Shown: positions 31,755-41,448 of the stretch, piece after piece
How the letters are laid out: every line of letters starts with the position of its first letter
How positions within the stretch are numbered: position 1 is the first letter of the stretch
NCBI GenBank assembly: GCA_964423745.1
Contig: CAYRGG010000024.1
Span: forward strand, 1-55,671
DNA from: CAYRGG01 sp964423745
Lineage (GTDB): Bacteria > Pseudomonadota > Gammaproteobacteria > Competibacterales > Competibacteraceae
Direction of reading: 5' to 3'
DNA length: 55,671 nucleotides
Program-made: the position numbers and the translations under genes
The notes under the pieces: generated by a model
Databases searched by the model: none
The model's input: the letters and a program-made list of their open reading frames with translations, nothing else
What the model was told of the DNA's origin: nothing

Positions 31755-34613
31755 ATGTTTAAACACTCCATCACCTTGCTTATTGTATTTTTTGCTCTAG
31801 TTATCCTGGGCAGCTTGATAAATCCTCAAACTGTCCATGGATTCGAGATTGTTTATGTCTCGTCTGATGATCCACGCCAGCCCCTAGGGAAACTTCTCCG
31901 TTATTGGGAAGACCCTAGTGGAGAGGTATCTTTTGACTTTGTTCAAAAAGCCCTACCTTTAGAAAGCTGGCAGAAAAGTTTAAGTAAAACACCTGCTTTT
32001 GGTTATACGTCCTCAGCCTATTGGTTCACCGTCATTTTGCAAAACCGTGACGCCAAACCTTTACAGCGTCTTTTAGAAATCGCCTATCCCGTTATAGATT
32101 CCATTGATGTATACCTTCAGTCCGAGGATGGTGCGTTTTCTGTTCAGCGTACCGGCGATCTGCAACCCTTTGCCCGGCGGCCCATTGAGCATCGCCATTT
32201 TCTATTCCCTGTTGATTTAAAACCTCATCAAACGAAACAGTTGTATGTGCGCGTTCAGACGGTAAGCGCCATGCAAGTTCCTTTAATTTTGTGGAGCGAA
32301 CGACTATTTTGGATCACCGATCAACACGAATTGCTGATTCAAGCCATTTATTTCGGCACCATGCTGGTGATGATGCTGTATAATTTCTTTGTTTACCTTG
32401 CAGTACGCGACAAAAGCTATCTTTTTTATGTCGCCTTCGTAACAGTTTTTGCTCTCTTCCAGGCGACTTTGCATGGTTTTAGCTATCACTATCTATGGCC
32501 CGGATATCCCTGGTTAAACGGCAAAATGCTCGGGGTAACGGTAAGCGCCGCCATCGGCTTTGGCGCATTCTTTACCATCGAATTGCTCAGACTGGGTAGC
32601 AATTACCGACGGCTTTACCAAGGTCTCTATATTTTAGCTGTCATCGGCAGTATAAATGCCCTAGCCGCCTTTTTTATACCCTATCACAGCGCGGTTTTAG
32701 TGGCGCTGATGACGAGTCTAGTGGGTTGTTGTTTAGGTTTAACCGCAGGTCTACTTACCTGGCGGCGCGGCTATCCACCCGCCCGCTATTACACCTTTGC
32801 CTGGGCTTGTTTTTTAATCGGTACCTGTTTTTTCGCCCTCAATAAATTTGGCCTTCTACCCACCAACCTGTTTACCGAAAACGCCATGCAGCTCGGATCA
32901 GCCCTAGAAGTAGTGCTGCTTTCCTTTGCCTTAGCCAATCGCATTAATGTGACTCAACAAGAAAAGGTCCAGGCGCAAAACCAAGCGCTGGCTATTTTGC
33001 AAAAATACCGTTCCCTCTACGAGAATGCCATTGAAGGTATTTTTCAATGTATGCCGGATTACCGATTTGTTCACGTTAATCGCGCCATGGCTCAGATGCT
33101 CGGTTTTCCAGACGCAGAAACCCTTTTATCCTGTACTACAGTTACTCTAAAACAATGCTTTGTTGATCCCCGTGAAGCAACCCGTTTTTGCACCCGTCTT
33201 GCAGCTGAAGAAAAGGTGTCCGAATATGAAGGCTGTGGTCAGCGTCGCGATGGCAACACATTCTGGGGTTATTGGTCAATCCATGGCGTTTACGACAGCA
33301 CAGGCAATCTGTTGCATTACGAAGGTTCTGTAATCGACATTAGCCTCCGCAAAGAGAAAGAGCAGGCAGAGCGGGCTCGCCAAATAGCTGAAGAATCGGC
33401 TCGTGCTAAAAATCAATTTCTCGCTACCATGAGCCATGAGATCCGTACTCCCTTAAACGGTGTGTTGGGTATGACGGATTTATTATTGACAACCTCTCTC
33501 ACCAATAAACAGCGTCACTACGCGGATACCGTGCGTCGATCTGGCAAGCATCTGATGGGTATCATTAACGATATTCTCGATTTGGCCAAAATCGAGGCGG
33601 GCAAACTGGAACTGCAAGAGACCGCTTTTGATTTGCGCCTACTATTAGAAGATTTAGCAGAGCTGTTCGCTGAACGCGCTCACCGCAAAGGACTGGAGCT
33701 GATCTGTAGCATACCACCTACACTGCTAACGACCTTCTACGGTGACGCACCTCGCCTAAATCAAATTCTTATCAATCTCGTGGGCAATGCGGTTAAATTT
33801 ACTGAGCACGGCCAAGTGGTCATTCGTTTGGTGAGCGTGAAAAACGTTGATGTAGATAGCGATAAGGGTATGAGCTCTCAAGTTATGGCGCATATAGCCA
33901 TTGAAGACACTGGGCCTGGCATCGAAGCTGCTCAACAGGCGCACATTTTCGAGTCCTTTAGCCAAGCGGACAATACGCCAACTCAGCGACGCCATGAAGG
34001 ATCTGGACTAGGGTTGACCATTGCCAAGCAATTGGTGGAGTTGATGGGCGGACAAATTGGTTTGGATAGTGTGCTGGGTCGAGGCACGACCTTTTGGTTT
34101 ACGGTGCCCTTAAACCATTATTCTGCGGTATCGCCTGTTTCAGCCGAAACGCCATTAAAAAATGCTCACTTGTTAGCGGATAAAAATCTAACAGGTCGCA
34201 TATTGATTGTCGAAGACAACCCCGTCAACGCAGAGATCGCGGGTACGATTTTGGAAAGCTATGGTTGCCAATTTCAGTCCGCAGAAAATGGACGTATCGC
34301 GTTGGATGTGCTTACTCAAGAGGTATTTGATCTTATTCTTATGGATTGTCATATGCCTGAACTGGACGGCTACGCCACCACGGTTGCCATCCGCCAGCGT
34401 GAAATGACTTCAGGGGAACATACACCCATCGTAGCATTGACGGCCAATGCCATGGCCAGCGAGCGGGAACATTGTCTAAAAATCGGCATGGATGATTATC
34501 TCAGCAAACCCTTCACCCCCAAACAGCTGTACGACGTTTTGCAACAGTGGTTACCTCAGCAAACAGTTCGCAAATCATCACTAAAAATGGCAGAAAAAAC
34601 CCATCCCAACTAG
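31755..34613 (+). CDS. 7TMR-DISM hybrid histidine kinase (LadS/RetS-like) with PAS and receiver domains
   Basis: Membrane sensor kinase of 952 residues. A signal peptide (to about residue 29) precedes a periplasmic 7TMR-DISMED2 domain (about 30-185), seven membrane helices (195-400), a PAS domain (about 425-545), HisKA with MSHEIRTPLNG, an ATPase with NLVGNAVKF, DTGPGI and GSGLGL, and a receiver whose phosphoacceptor is in LILMDCHMP. It ends without an HPt domain, so an external phosphotransfer partner is required. LadS of Pseudomonas has the same order without PAS and raises RsmY/RsmZ levels through GacS. Lying directly after a CsrB-type RNA makes a role in that circuit likely. AAGGA precedes the ATG by 4 bases. 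Confidence 0.92.
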   Translation: MFKHSITLLIVFFALVILGSLINPQTVHGFEIVYVSSDDPRQPLGKLLRYWEDPSGEVSFDFVQKALPLESWQKSLSKTPAFGYTSSAYWFTVILQNRDAKPLQRLLEIAYPVIDSIDVYLQSEDGAFSVQRTGDLQPFARRPIEHRHFLFPVDLKPHQTKQLYVRVQTVSAMQVPLILWSERLFWITDQHELLIQAIYFGTMLVMMLYNFFVYLAVRDKSYLFYVAFVTVFALFQATLHGFSYHYLWPGYPWLNGKMLGVTVSAAIGFGAFFTIELLRLGSNYRRLYQGLYILAVIGSINALAAFFIPYHSAVLVALMTSLVGCCLGLTAGLLTWRRGYPPARYYTFAWACFLIGTCFFALNKFGLLPTNLFTENAMQLGSALEVVLLSFALANRINVTQQEKVQAQNQALAILQKYRSLYENAIEGIFQCMPDYRFVHVNRAMAQMLGFPDAETLLSCTTVTLKQCFVDPREATRFCTRLAAEEKVSEYEGCGQRRDGNTFWGYWSIHGVYDSTGNLLHYEGSVIDISLRKEKEQAERARQIAEESARAKNQFLATMSHEIRTPLNGVLGMTDLLLTTSLTNKQRHYADTVRRSGKHLMGIINDILDLAKIEAGKLELQETAFDLRLLLEDLAELFAERAHRKGLELICSIPPTLLTTFYGDAPRLNQILINLVGNAVKFTEHGQVVIRLVSVKNVDVDSDKGMSSQVMAHIAIEDTGPGIEAAQQAHIFESFSQADNTPTQRRHEGSGLGLTIAKQLVELMGGQIGLDSVLGRGTTFWFTVPLNHYSAVSPVSAETPLKNAHLLADKNLTGRILIVEDNPVNAEIAGTILESYGCQFQSAENGRIALDVLTQEVFDLILMDCHMPELDGYATTVAIRQREMTSGEHTPIVALTANAMASEREHCLKIGMDDYLSKPFTPKQLYDVLQQWLPQQTVRKSSLKMAEKTHPN

Positions 34614-34633
34614 CCACTTTTGACGGCTGCCGT

Positions 34634-35635
34634 CTACACTGCGCCTACTCGCTCCGCATGGTGACAGGCCACATGACGCCCCGCTACCCAGCGTAAAGCA
34701 GGTCTTTGTTTAGCACAGACTTCCGTAGCAAAACCACAGCGGGTATGAAACGCGCATCCGGACGGCGGATTCAGAGGAGATGGCAAATCGCCGGTTACTG
34801 GCGCCCGGTGAGCTTCCCGCACGGTTTCAAGACGGGGCATGGAACCCAGCAAGACCTGAGTATAAGGGTGCAAAGGTCGATCAAAAAGAACATCCTGTGG
34901 CCCTTGTTCGGCTGGACGCCCCAGATACATGACCAGCACATCATCGGCAATATGGCGCACCACGCTGAGATCATGGGAAATAAACACATAGGCCACCCCC
35001 ATCTCATCTTGAAGATCCATCAATAAATTTAGAACTTGGGCTTGGATAGATACGTCGAGAGCGGAGACGGGTTCATCCGCCACGACGATTTTTGGTCGTA
35101 ACATCAGCGCCCGGGCGATGGCGACACGCTGCCGCTGTCCACCCGAAAACATATGGGGATAACGCCCATAGTGTTCAGGTCGTAATCCTACCCGAGTCAT
35201 CATCGCCCGCACCTTCTCTTCCCGCTGTTTGGCGGTATCCTTTGTATTAATGCGCAGCGGTTCTTGCAAAATAACCCCGATCTTTTTACGCGGATTGAGA
35301 GAACTATAAGGGTTTTGAAAGATCATTTGCACTTGGCGGCGTGCTGCTTGGCGTTCCTTAGCCGTGGCCTCGATAAGATCCCGGCCCAACAGTTTGAGAG
35401 ATCCATCGGTGGGTTTTTCAATCAAGGTAAGTTGACGCGCCAAGGTGGATTTGCCGCAACCCGATTCCCCCACGACTGCTAACGTTTTATGGGGATGTAA
35501 AGTAAACGACACATCGTCGAGGGCTCTGACAAGTCCTTTCGGTTTTAACCAACCTGTGGCGACCTCGTAAAAACGAGTCAGCTCCTGGGCTTCCATAAGC
35601 ACTGTTGGGGTTTCAGAAGTTGTTTGAAAATCCAT
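34634..35635 (-). CDS. dppF: Dipeptide/oligopeptide ABC transporter ATPase DppF
   Basis: One of two ATPases that power peptide import. Walker A is GESGCGKST, the signature FSGGQRQR and Walker B IVVADEPVSALD. The C-terminal extension SGCAFHTRCGFATEVC carries the cysteine cluster of Opp/Dpp ATPases, which can hold an iron-sulfur cluster. It has 333 residues. It is last in dppABCDF, separated from dppD by 124 bases holding a palindromic repeat, and converges on the LadS-like gene 20 bases away. Confidence 0.94.
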   Translation of the reverse strand: MDFQTTSETPTVLMEAQELTRFYEVATGWLKPKGLVRALDDVSFTLHPHKTLAVVGESGCGKSTLARQLTLIEKPTDGSLKLLGRDLIEATAKERQAARRQVQMIFQNPYSSLNPRKKIGVILQEPLRINTKDTAKQREEKVRAMMTRVGLRPEHYGRYPHMFSGGQRQRVAIARALMLRPKIVVADEPVSALDVSIQAQVLNLLMDLQDEMGVAYVFISHDLSVVRHIADDVLVMYLGRPAEQGPQDVLFDRPLHPYTQVLLGSMPRLETVREAHRAPVTGDLPSPLNPPSGCAFHTRCGFATEVCAKQRPALRWVAGRHVACHHAERVGAV

Positions 35636-35645
35636 GATTTTTTGT

Positions 35646-35727
35646 CCAGGCTAGGCATGCGGTACGCGAGCAGCGCAGTTTACAGATAGTAAATGAGCAG
35701 CGGAGCATACCGTCATAACAACGCCTG
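35646..35727. repeat. 82-bp palindromic element between dppD and dppF
   Basis: Nested inverted repeats: CCAGGC/GCCTGG at the ends, CGGTA/TACCG further in and TTTAC-AGATA-GTAAA at the tip. Between the stems each arm carries the same GAGCAGCG in direct, not inverted, orientation. Its form suggests a dispersed repeat family, but only one copy is in the window. Confidence 0.6.
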
Positions 35728-35759
35728 GTCGGAAAAGCAGCAGGTTTTCGAACAGCTTC

Positions 35760-36746
35760 TCAGACATGGCGCGGTTTCCCTGCTTCATCCAACGGCGTAT
35801 GACAACGCACCTGACGTCCGTCTACCCAACGTAACGCGGGTTCTTGCAGCCCACATACTTCAATAGCGAAGGGACAACGGGGGTGTAAAAGACAGCCGCT
35901 TGGCCGGTCGTATTGACCGGGCACTACCCCAGCGATGGTGGTCAAGCGGGCTCGGCTTGCGCTGCGCTCCGGTAACGCATTGAGTAGAGCTGCGGTATAG
36001 GGATGTTGGGGGTTTTCAAAGATTTCCGGTACTGGCGCCGTCTCTACGATTTGACCCGCGTACATGACCACTACTCGGCTACAGGTCTGCGCCACCACCG
36101 CTAAATCATGGGTAATCAACAACAACGCCATACCCCGCTGACGTTGTAAGTCCCGCAACAAATCGAGAATTTGAGCTTGGATGGTGACATCCAAGGCGGT
36201 GGTGGGTTCATCGGCAATCAACAAACGCGGGTTACAGGCAATGGCCATGGCGATCATCACCCGCTGACTCATACCGCCAGATAATTGATGGGGAAAAACG
36301 CCCAAACGACCCTCTGGATCGGGAATCCCTACCTGACGCAACAGTTCTATGGCGCGGCGCTTACGGACAGCACGGGCACCTCCTTCATGCACCTTCAAGG
36401 TCTCCATAATTTGAAAGCCCACCGTGTAGGAAGGATTTAAACTGGTCATGGGATCTTGAAACACCATGGCGATATCTTTGCCCACCAGGCGGCGTCTTGC
36501 CCTAGGCGATAAGGCTAATAGGTCTTGATTAGCAAAGCATAGCTTGTTAGCCTGAACCCGACCGGGGAAATCGATCAATCCCATGATCGCTAAGGCCATT
36601 ACCGACTTGCCTGAGCCCGACTCACCCACAATGCCCACTACCTCACCTTGTTCCAACATCAACTCCACATGGTCCACGGCTCGAAACAACGCCTTGGGAT
36701 CACCAAATTCCACGGTCAGATCTTGGATGTCTAAAAGCGGGTTCAT
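35760..36746 (-). CDS. dppD: Dipeptide/oligopeptide ABC transporter ATPase DppD
   Basis: Second ATPase of the peptide importer. Walker A GESGSGKSV, Q-loop VFQDPMTSLNP, signature LSGGMSQR and Walker B LLIADEPTTALD are intact; the C-terminal SGCLLHPRCPFAIEVC is the cysteine cluster. It has 328 residues from ATG 36746, which overlaps the TGA of dppC by one base, so translation is coupled. A GTG one codon earlier is possible. Confidence 0.94.
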   Translation of the reverse strand: MNPLLDIQDLTVEFGDPKALFRAVDHVELMLEQGEVVGIVGESGSGKSVMALAIMGLIDFPGRVQANKLCFANQDLLALSPRARRRLVGKDIAMVFQDPMTSLNPSYTVGFQIMETLKVHEGGARAVRKRRAIELLRQVGIPDPEGRLGVFPHQLSGGMSQRVMIAMAIACNPRLLIADEPTTALDVTIQAQILDLLRDLQRQRGMALLLITHDLAVVAQTCSRVVVMYAGQIVETAPVPEIFENPQHPYTAALLNALPERSASRARLTTIAGVVPGQYDRPSGCLLHPRCPFAIEVCGLQEPALRWVDGRQVRCHTPLDEAGKPRHV

Positions 36747-37639
36747 CACTGTTTCAGTTTGGGGTCTAGGGCGTCGCGCAAGCCGTCACCCATTAAATTA
36801 AAGGCCAGCACGGTAATCAAAATGGCCAGCCCTGGGAAGGTCACTACCCACCAGGCCCGTTGAATAAATTCCCGGGCATCGGCTAACATAGTGCCCCACT
36901 CCGGGGTGGGCGGTTGCGCCCCCATACCCAAAAAACCCAGCGCCGCCGCATCGAGAATCGCGGTGGAAAAACCTAATGTCGCTTGTACGATCAATGGCGC
37001 CATACAGTTGGGCAACACGTTGATAAACATCTGGCGCAGCAGCCCAGCACCGGCCAACTGACTGGCGACCACATAGTCCTTAGCGGTTTCATTAATCACC
37101 GCGGCTCGCGTCAGGCGCACATAGTGGGGCAAGATCACCACGGCGATGGCCACCATGGCATTGGTTAAACCGGGACCCAAAATAGCCACGATGGCAATGG
37201 CCAACAATAAACTAGGCAAGGCCAGCAGCACATCCATCAAGCGCATGATGAGGGTTTCCACGATACCCCGGAAAAAGCCAGCAACCAGACCTAAGGTGAC
37301 ACCTGCCGCCAGGGAGAGGGTGACTACGATACATCCGATGAGAAGCGATACCCGGGCGCCGAACATCAGACGCGACAAAATATCTCGACCCACCGCATCG
37401 GTGCCCAACAGGAATCGCCAGGTACCACCTTCGCTCCAAACCGGCGGCGTCAACAAAAAATCTCGATACTGCTCGGCGGGCGGATGAGGGGCTAGGACCG
37501 GCGCTGTCAGTGCTGCCAGGAACACAAACACGATGACCCCCAAACCCAGTACCGCACCGGTATTTTTCCTAAAATATTGCCAAAACTCTCGAAACGGTCC
37601 AGGTGGAGCCACTGGCATAGTGGCAGTAGACTTTTCCAT
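36746..37639 (-). CDS. dppC: Dipeptide ABC transporter permease DppC
   Basis: Inner-membrane channel subunit. It has 297 residues with a cytoplasmic N-terminus, then about six helices; LLGTDAVGRDILSRLMFGARVSL is the DppC/OppC motif and ETAKDYVVASQLAGAG the EAA loop that contacts the ATPases. It lies 32 bases after dppB and overlaps dppD. Confidence 0.95.
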   Translation of the reverse strand: MEKSTATMPVAPPGPFREFWQYFRKNTGAVLGLGVIVFVFLAALTAPVLAPHPPAEQYRDFLLTPPVWSEGGTWRFLLGTDAVGRDILSRLMFGARVSLLIGCIVVTLSLAAGVTLGLVAGFFRGIVETLIMRLMDVLLALPSLLLAIAIVAILGPGLTNAMVAIAVVILPHYVRLTRAAVINETAKDYVVASQLAGAGLLRQMFINVLPNCMAPLIVQATLGFSTAILDAAALGFLGMGAQPPTPEWGTMLADAREFIQRAWWVVTFPGLAILITVLAFNLMGDGLRDALDPKLKQ

Positions 37640-37671
37640 AAAAATGTTACCGAATTATAGGCAAGGGTTTG

Positions 37672-38682
37672 TCAACGGGCATGACGAATACGTGGATTAA
37701 TCAGGCCATAAAGTAAATCCACAAGCAGATTAACCAACATAACAATACTGGCTACCAACAGAATCCCACCCTGCACGGCTGGATAATCCCGTCGTTGGAT
37801 AGAGTCGATCAACCATTTACCCACCCCCGGCCAGGCGAAGATGGTTTCGGTCAAAATAGCCCCGGCTAGCAACACCCCCACTTGCAAACCGATCACCGTC
37901 ACTACGGGAATCAGCGCATTGCGCAACGCATGGACTGCGATAACCCGCAATGGCGCTAAACCCTTGGCCCGGGCAACCCGGATATAGTCCTCACGGATGA
38001 CTTCCAGCATGGCGGAGCGGGTCATGCGGGCGATGACCGCCAGGGGAATGGTGCCTAACACAATGGCGGGTAAGACTAAATGCTGGAGAGCGGATTTAAA
38101 GGCTGCATAGTCACCCGCCAACAGGGTATCGATCAACATAAAACCCGTCACCGGCTCGATCCAGTAGATGAGTCCAAGCCGTCCCGACACCGGCGTCCAC
38201 CCCAACTGCACGGAAAAGATCAGAATCAGCACCAACCCCCACCAAAAAATGGGCATGGAGTAGCCGGTGAGGGATACCCCCATGACGGCGTGATCGAACA
38301 CGGAACCCTGTTTGATGGCAGCCAATATACCCACCGGCAAGCCAACGCTGATAGCGAACACCATGGCCGCTAAAGAAAGTTCGAAGGTGGCTGGAAAGAG
38401 GGTGAAAAATTCCTCAAGCACGGGTTCCCGGGTGACCAAGGAGCGACCCAGATCCCCTTGGACAAGTCTACCGATGTAGTCGAAATACTGTTGCCATAGG
38501 GGTTTATCGAGACCTAGCTCCGCCATCAGCCGGGCATGACGGGCTGGGTCGATGCCCCGCTCCCCCACCATTAGCTGGATGGGATCACCGGGAATCAAGT
38601 GAATCAACCCAAAGGTAATCAGGGTGACACCCAAAAACGTGGGTAGCAATACCCCTAACCGGTTGAGTAAAAAACCGACCAT
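37672..38682 (-). CDS. dppB: Dipeptide ABC transporter permease DppB
   Basis: Partner channel subunit of DppC. It has 336 residues; LNRLGVLLPTFLGVTLITF and LIPGDPIQLMVGE are the typical start, and REDYIRVARAKGLAPLRVIAVHALRNALIPV is the EAA loop. It begins 15 bases after dppA in the same operon. Confidence 0.95.
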   Translation of the reverse strand: MVGFLLNRLGVLLPTFLGVTLITFGLIHLIPGDPIQLMVGERGIDPARHARLMAELGLDKPLWQQYFDYIGRLVQGDLGRSLVTREPVLEEFFTLFPATFELSLAAMVFAISVGLPVGILAAIKQGSVFDHAVMGVSLTGYSMPIFWWGLVLILIFSVQLGWTPVSGRLGLIYWIEPVTGFMLIDTLLAGDYAAFKSALQHLVLPAIVLGTIPLAVIARMTRSAMLEVIREDYIRVARAKGLAPLRVIAVHALRNALIPVVTVIGLQVGVLLAGAILTETIFAWPGVGKWLIDSIQRRDYPAVQGGILLVASIVMLVNLLVDLLYGLINPRIRHAR

Positions 38683-38697
38683 CGGTGGCGTTGAATC

Positions 38698-40299
38698 CTA
38701 TTGAGCTAAATCGACCCCATAGAAATTATGCAACCCAAATGGGCTAATACGAAAATCTTGTACTTCCTGGCGCACTGGTTGAAAAACCACCGAGTGGGCA
38801 ATGGTGACCCAAGGGGCCTCTTCTTTAAAGATTTTTTGCGCTTCCTCGTAGAGCTTAGCCCGTTCTTCCTGATCGCTGAGGGTTTTTGCTTCTTGAATAA
38901 GCTTCTCAAAGGGTTCATGGCACCAACGCGCCCGGTTGGCGCCACCAACGGCGTCACACCCTAGCAACACGGCAAGGAAATTATCGGGATCGCCATTGTC
39001 CCCGGTCCAACCCAACAACACCGTCTCATGCTCCCCATCCATGGTGCGTTGCAGGTATTCGCCCCACTCATAGGACACGATCTTAGCCTCTACCCCTACT
39101 TTGGCCCAGTCCGCTTGAATCATTTCCGCCATACGGCGGGCATTGGGATTGTAAGGACGCTGAACCGGCATGGCCCACAGGTCGGTTTGAAAGCCGTCAC
39201 CATAGCCGGCTTCCTGCAACAACTGCTTAGCTTTTTCCGGATCATAGGGATAATCCTCCACCGCTTCGTTGTAGGACCACATGGTAGGGGGAATGGGGTT
39301 CTTAGCCACTTCACCCGCACCCTGAAAAACGGCGTCGATAATCGCGTCTTTGTTGATGGCCAGACTCAACGCCTGGCGGATCCGTTTGTCATCAAAGGGC
39401 TTTTTCTCTGTATTGAACGCTAGATACCCTACATTGAGCCCCTCTTGCTGCAAGAGATCGATGTTATCGTCTTCGGCCATCGCTTCAAGATCTGCTGGAT
39501 TGGGATAAGGCATGACATGGCATTCCCCAGCTTGGACTTTGGCATAACGTACTGACGCATCCGGCGTAATGGCAAAGATCAAATTATCGATGGGTGCTTT
39601 ATCGTCCCAATAGTTTTCATTGGCTTGATAACGAATCACGGCGTCCTTGCGGTAATTTAGCAACTGAAAGGGGCCGGTTCCCACGGGGGTAAGATCCAAT
39701 TGTTGCGGTTTGCCCTGCTCGAGCAATTGGTCGGCATATTCGGCGGACAAGATGGCCGCAAAATCCATAGCCATGTTAGCGATAAACGCGGCCTCGGGCC
39801 GGTTTAGGGTAAAACGCACCGTATGATCGTCTACTTTCTCAATGTCTTTGATAAGCTCTCCCATACCCATACTGTTAAAATATTCATAGGTGCCACCGGA
39901 CACTTTATGATAGGGATGGTCTTCGTCCCCTTGCCGATTGAATGAAAAGAGTACGTCGTCGGCATTAAACTCACGGCTGGGGGTAAACTCCTCAGTAGTA
40001 TGGAATTTTACGCCTTTGCGTAGATAAAAAGTATATTGCTGACCATCGTCGGAGACTTCCCAACGTTCCGCCAATGCCGGTTGGATCTCGGTGCTACCGC
40101 GTTTAAATTCCACCAAGCGATTATAGACCGCTTGGGAACTGGCATCGAAGGTAGTGCCAGCGGTATAAAGCTGGGGATTAAAACCCTCTGGACTGCCTTC
40201 AGAGCAAAATACCAATGTTTTCGCAGCCCAAGCGGACCCATGACCGAACACTATCAGTAAGCTGAACAATCCCACAAACAATGAGCGCTGATTGTACAT
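38698..40299 (-). CDS. dppA: Periplasmic dipeptide-binding protein DppA
   Basis: Substrate-binding protein of the importer (SBP family 5). The signal peptide ends GHGSAWA before AKTLVFCSEGSPEGFNPQ. It has 533 residues, with LAERWEVSDDGQQYTFYLRKGVKFH and NYWDDKAPIDNLIFAI as family motifs. FCSEGSPE and the downstream order BCDF point to dipeptides, possibly heme or ALA as in E. coli. The operon starts here; its promoter lies in the 270 bases shared with the divergent amidohydrolase gene, where I could not place boxes with confidence. Confidence 0.95.
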   Translation of the reverse strand: MYNQRSLFVGLFSLLIVFGHGSAWAAKTLVFCSEGSPEGFNPQLYTAGTTFDASSQAVYNRLVEFKRGSTEIQPALAERWEVSDDGQQYTFYLRKGVKFHTTEEFTPSREFNADDVLFSFNRQGDEDHPYHKVSGGTYEYFNSMGMGELIKDIEKVDDHTVRFTLNRPEAAFIANMAMDFAAILSAEYADQLLEQGKPQQLDLTPVGTGPFQLLNYRKDAVIRYQANENYWDDKAPIDNLIFAITPDASVRYAKVQAGECHVMPYPNPADLEAMAEDDNIDLLQQEGLNVGYLAFNTEKKPFDDKRIRQALSLAINKDAIIDAVFQGAGEVAKNPIPPTMWSYNEAVEDYPYDPEKAKQLLQEAGYGDGFQTDLWAMPVQRPYNPNARRMAEMIQADWAKVGVEAKIVSYEWGEYLQRTMDGEHETVLLGWTGDNGDPDNFLAVLLGCDAVGGANRARWCHEPFEKLIQEAKTLSDQEERAKLYEEAQKIFKEEAPWVTIAHSVVFQPVRQEVQDFRISPFGLHNFYGVDLAQ

Positions 40300-40569
40300 T
40301 TATAAATTATCTCCTGGTTTTTTGCCCACGCATCATAAGGCGGATTTGCTCCCTTCAGCAAGGTTAGCGATAACATCGTTAAACCATAGCCTAGGTTATA
40401 TGGCATAAACGTCATCCTGTTAGGTTTATGCCAATTTATAATGAGTAAACTCATAAAGAGAGAAAATCATTTGCTTTAATAACCAAGCAGGTATCTTGTT
40501 AAAATAGCTAATAAAGCCATTTCCTGCTATACCGACAGTCTGACACTTTAATGCTAGCCATTGTTTATT

Positions 40570-41391
40570 ATGAACGATACAACGTTAAACTCTCATTTAA
40601 GCACCCTCTCGCCGCTGCTGGGGACCGATGATCCAGCGCCCTTTCAGTTGCTCAATCCCCACGGAAAAGCGCCGGTTATCCTGGTGTGCGATCATGCCAG
40701 TAACTCCATTCCCCAGGGTATGGGCCAGTTAGGGTTGAGCACTGAGGAACTATCTCAACATATTGCTTGGGACATCGGGGCGGCGGAACTCACCCGTCGA
40801 CTTGCCGAACGGTTAGATGCCGTGGCGGTATTGTGTGGCTATTCGCGGCTCATTATCGACTGTAATCGACCACCCGGCGATCCTACATCGATTCCCCAGA
40901 TCAGCGACGGTATCGTAATTCCCGGTAATCAAGATTTGAGCGATTTACAGGCTGAACAGCGTTTGGAAACCTTTTTTTGGCCTTATCATCATGCCATTAC
41001 CAATGCTTATGCGCATATCTGGCGCCATGGCTTAGCGCCAGCCTTGATCGCCATGCATAGCTTTACCCCCCAGCTACAAAACGGTACACCACGCCCCTGG
41101 CATGTGGGGTTGCTATGGAACCGGGATCCGCGTCTAAAAGAACCTATTTTAGAACGGCTCCAGGCTGATCCCGAGCTTTGCGTTGGCGACAATGTTCCGT
41201 ACTCAGGACGCGATGTGGGCTTTACCATGGAAACTCATGCGGGAGCGGCCGGTTTGCCCCATGTGGAATTTGAAATCCGTAACGATCTGTTGGCTAACGA
41301 GGCCAATTGGGAACACTGGGCAAACCGGCTAGGCGATCTTTTGCAGGCAGTGTTAGCCGATCAATCTATTCATAGTGTGGTCCACTACTAA
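40570..41391 (+). CDS. N-formylglutamate amidohydrolase family protein
   Basis: Zinc hydrolase family that releases formate from N-formylglutamate in histidine breakdown, but many members act on other substrates. The metal and substrate motifs are VILVCDHASNSIP, GAAELTRRLAERL, YSRLIIDCNRPP, MHSFTP and FTMETHAGAAGLPHVEFEIRND. It has 273 residues from ATG 40570; a TTG at 40561 is also open. No histidine degradation genes accompany it. The next gene on the strand is ybdK, 57 bases away, a pairing consistent with a joint role in glutamyl or amide metabolism. Confidence 0.85.
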   Translation: MNDTTLNSHLSTLSPLLGTDDPAPFQLLNPHGKAPVILVCDHASNSIPQGMGQLGLSTEELSQHIAWDIGAAELTRRLAERLDAVAVLCGYSRLIIDCNRPPGDPTSIPQISDGIVIPGNQDLSDLQAEQRLETFFWPYHHAITNAYAHIWRHGLAPALIAMHSFTPQLQNGTPRPWHVGLLWNRDPRLKEPILERLQADPELCVGDNVPYSGRDVGFTMETHAGAAGLPHVEFEIRNDLLANEANWEHWANRLGDLLQAVLADQSIHSVVHY

Positions 41392-41448
41392 ACTTACCAT
41401 TTACAAACAAACAAATCCCTTTTTCCGATGCCGGGGAGGACTTGACCC

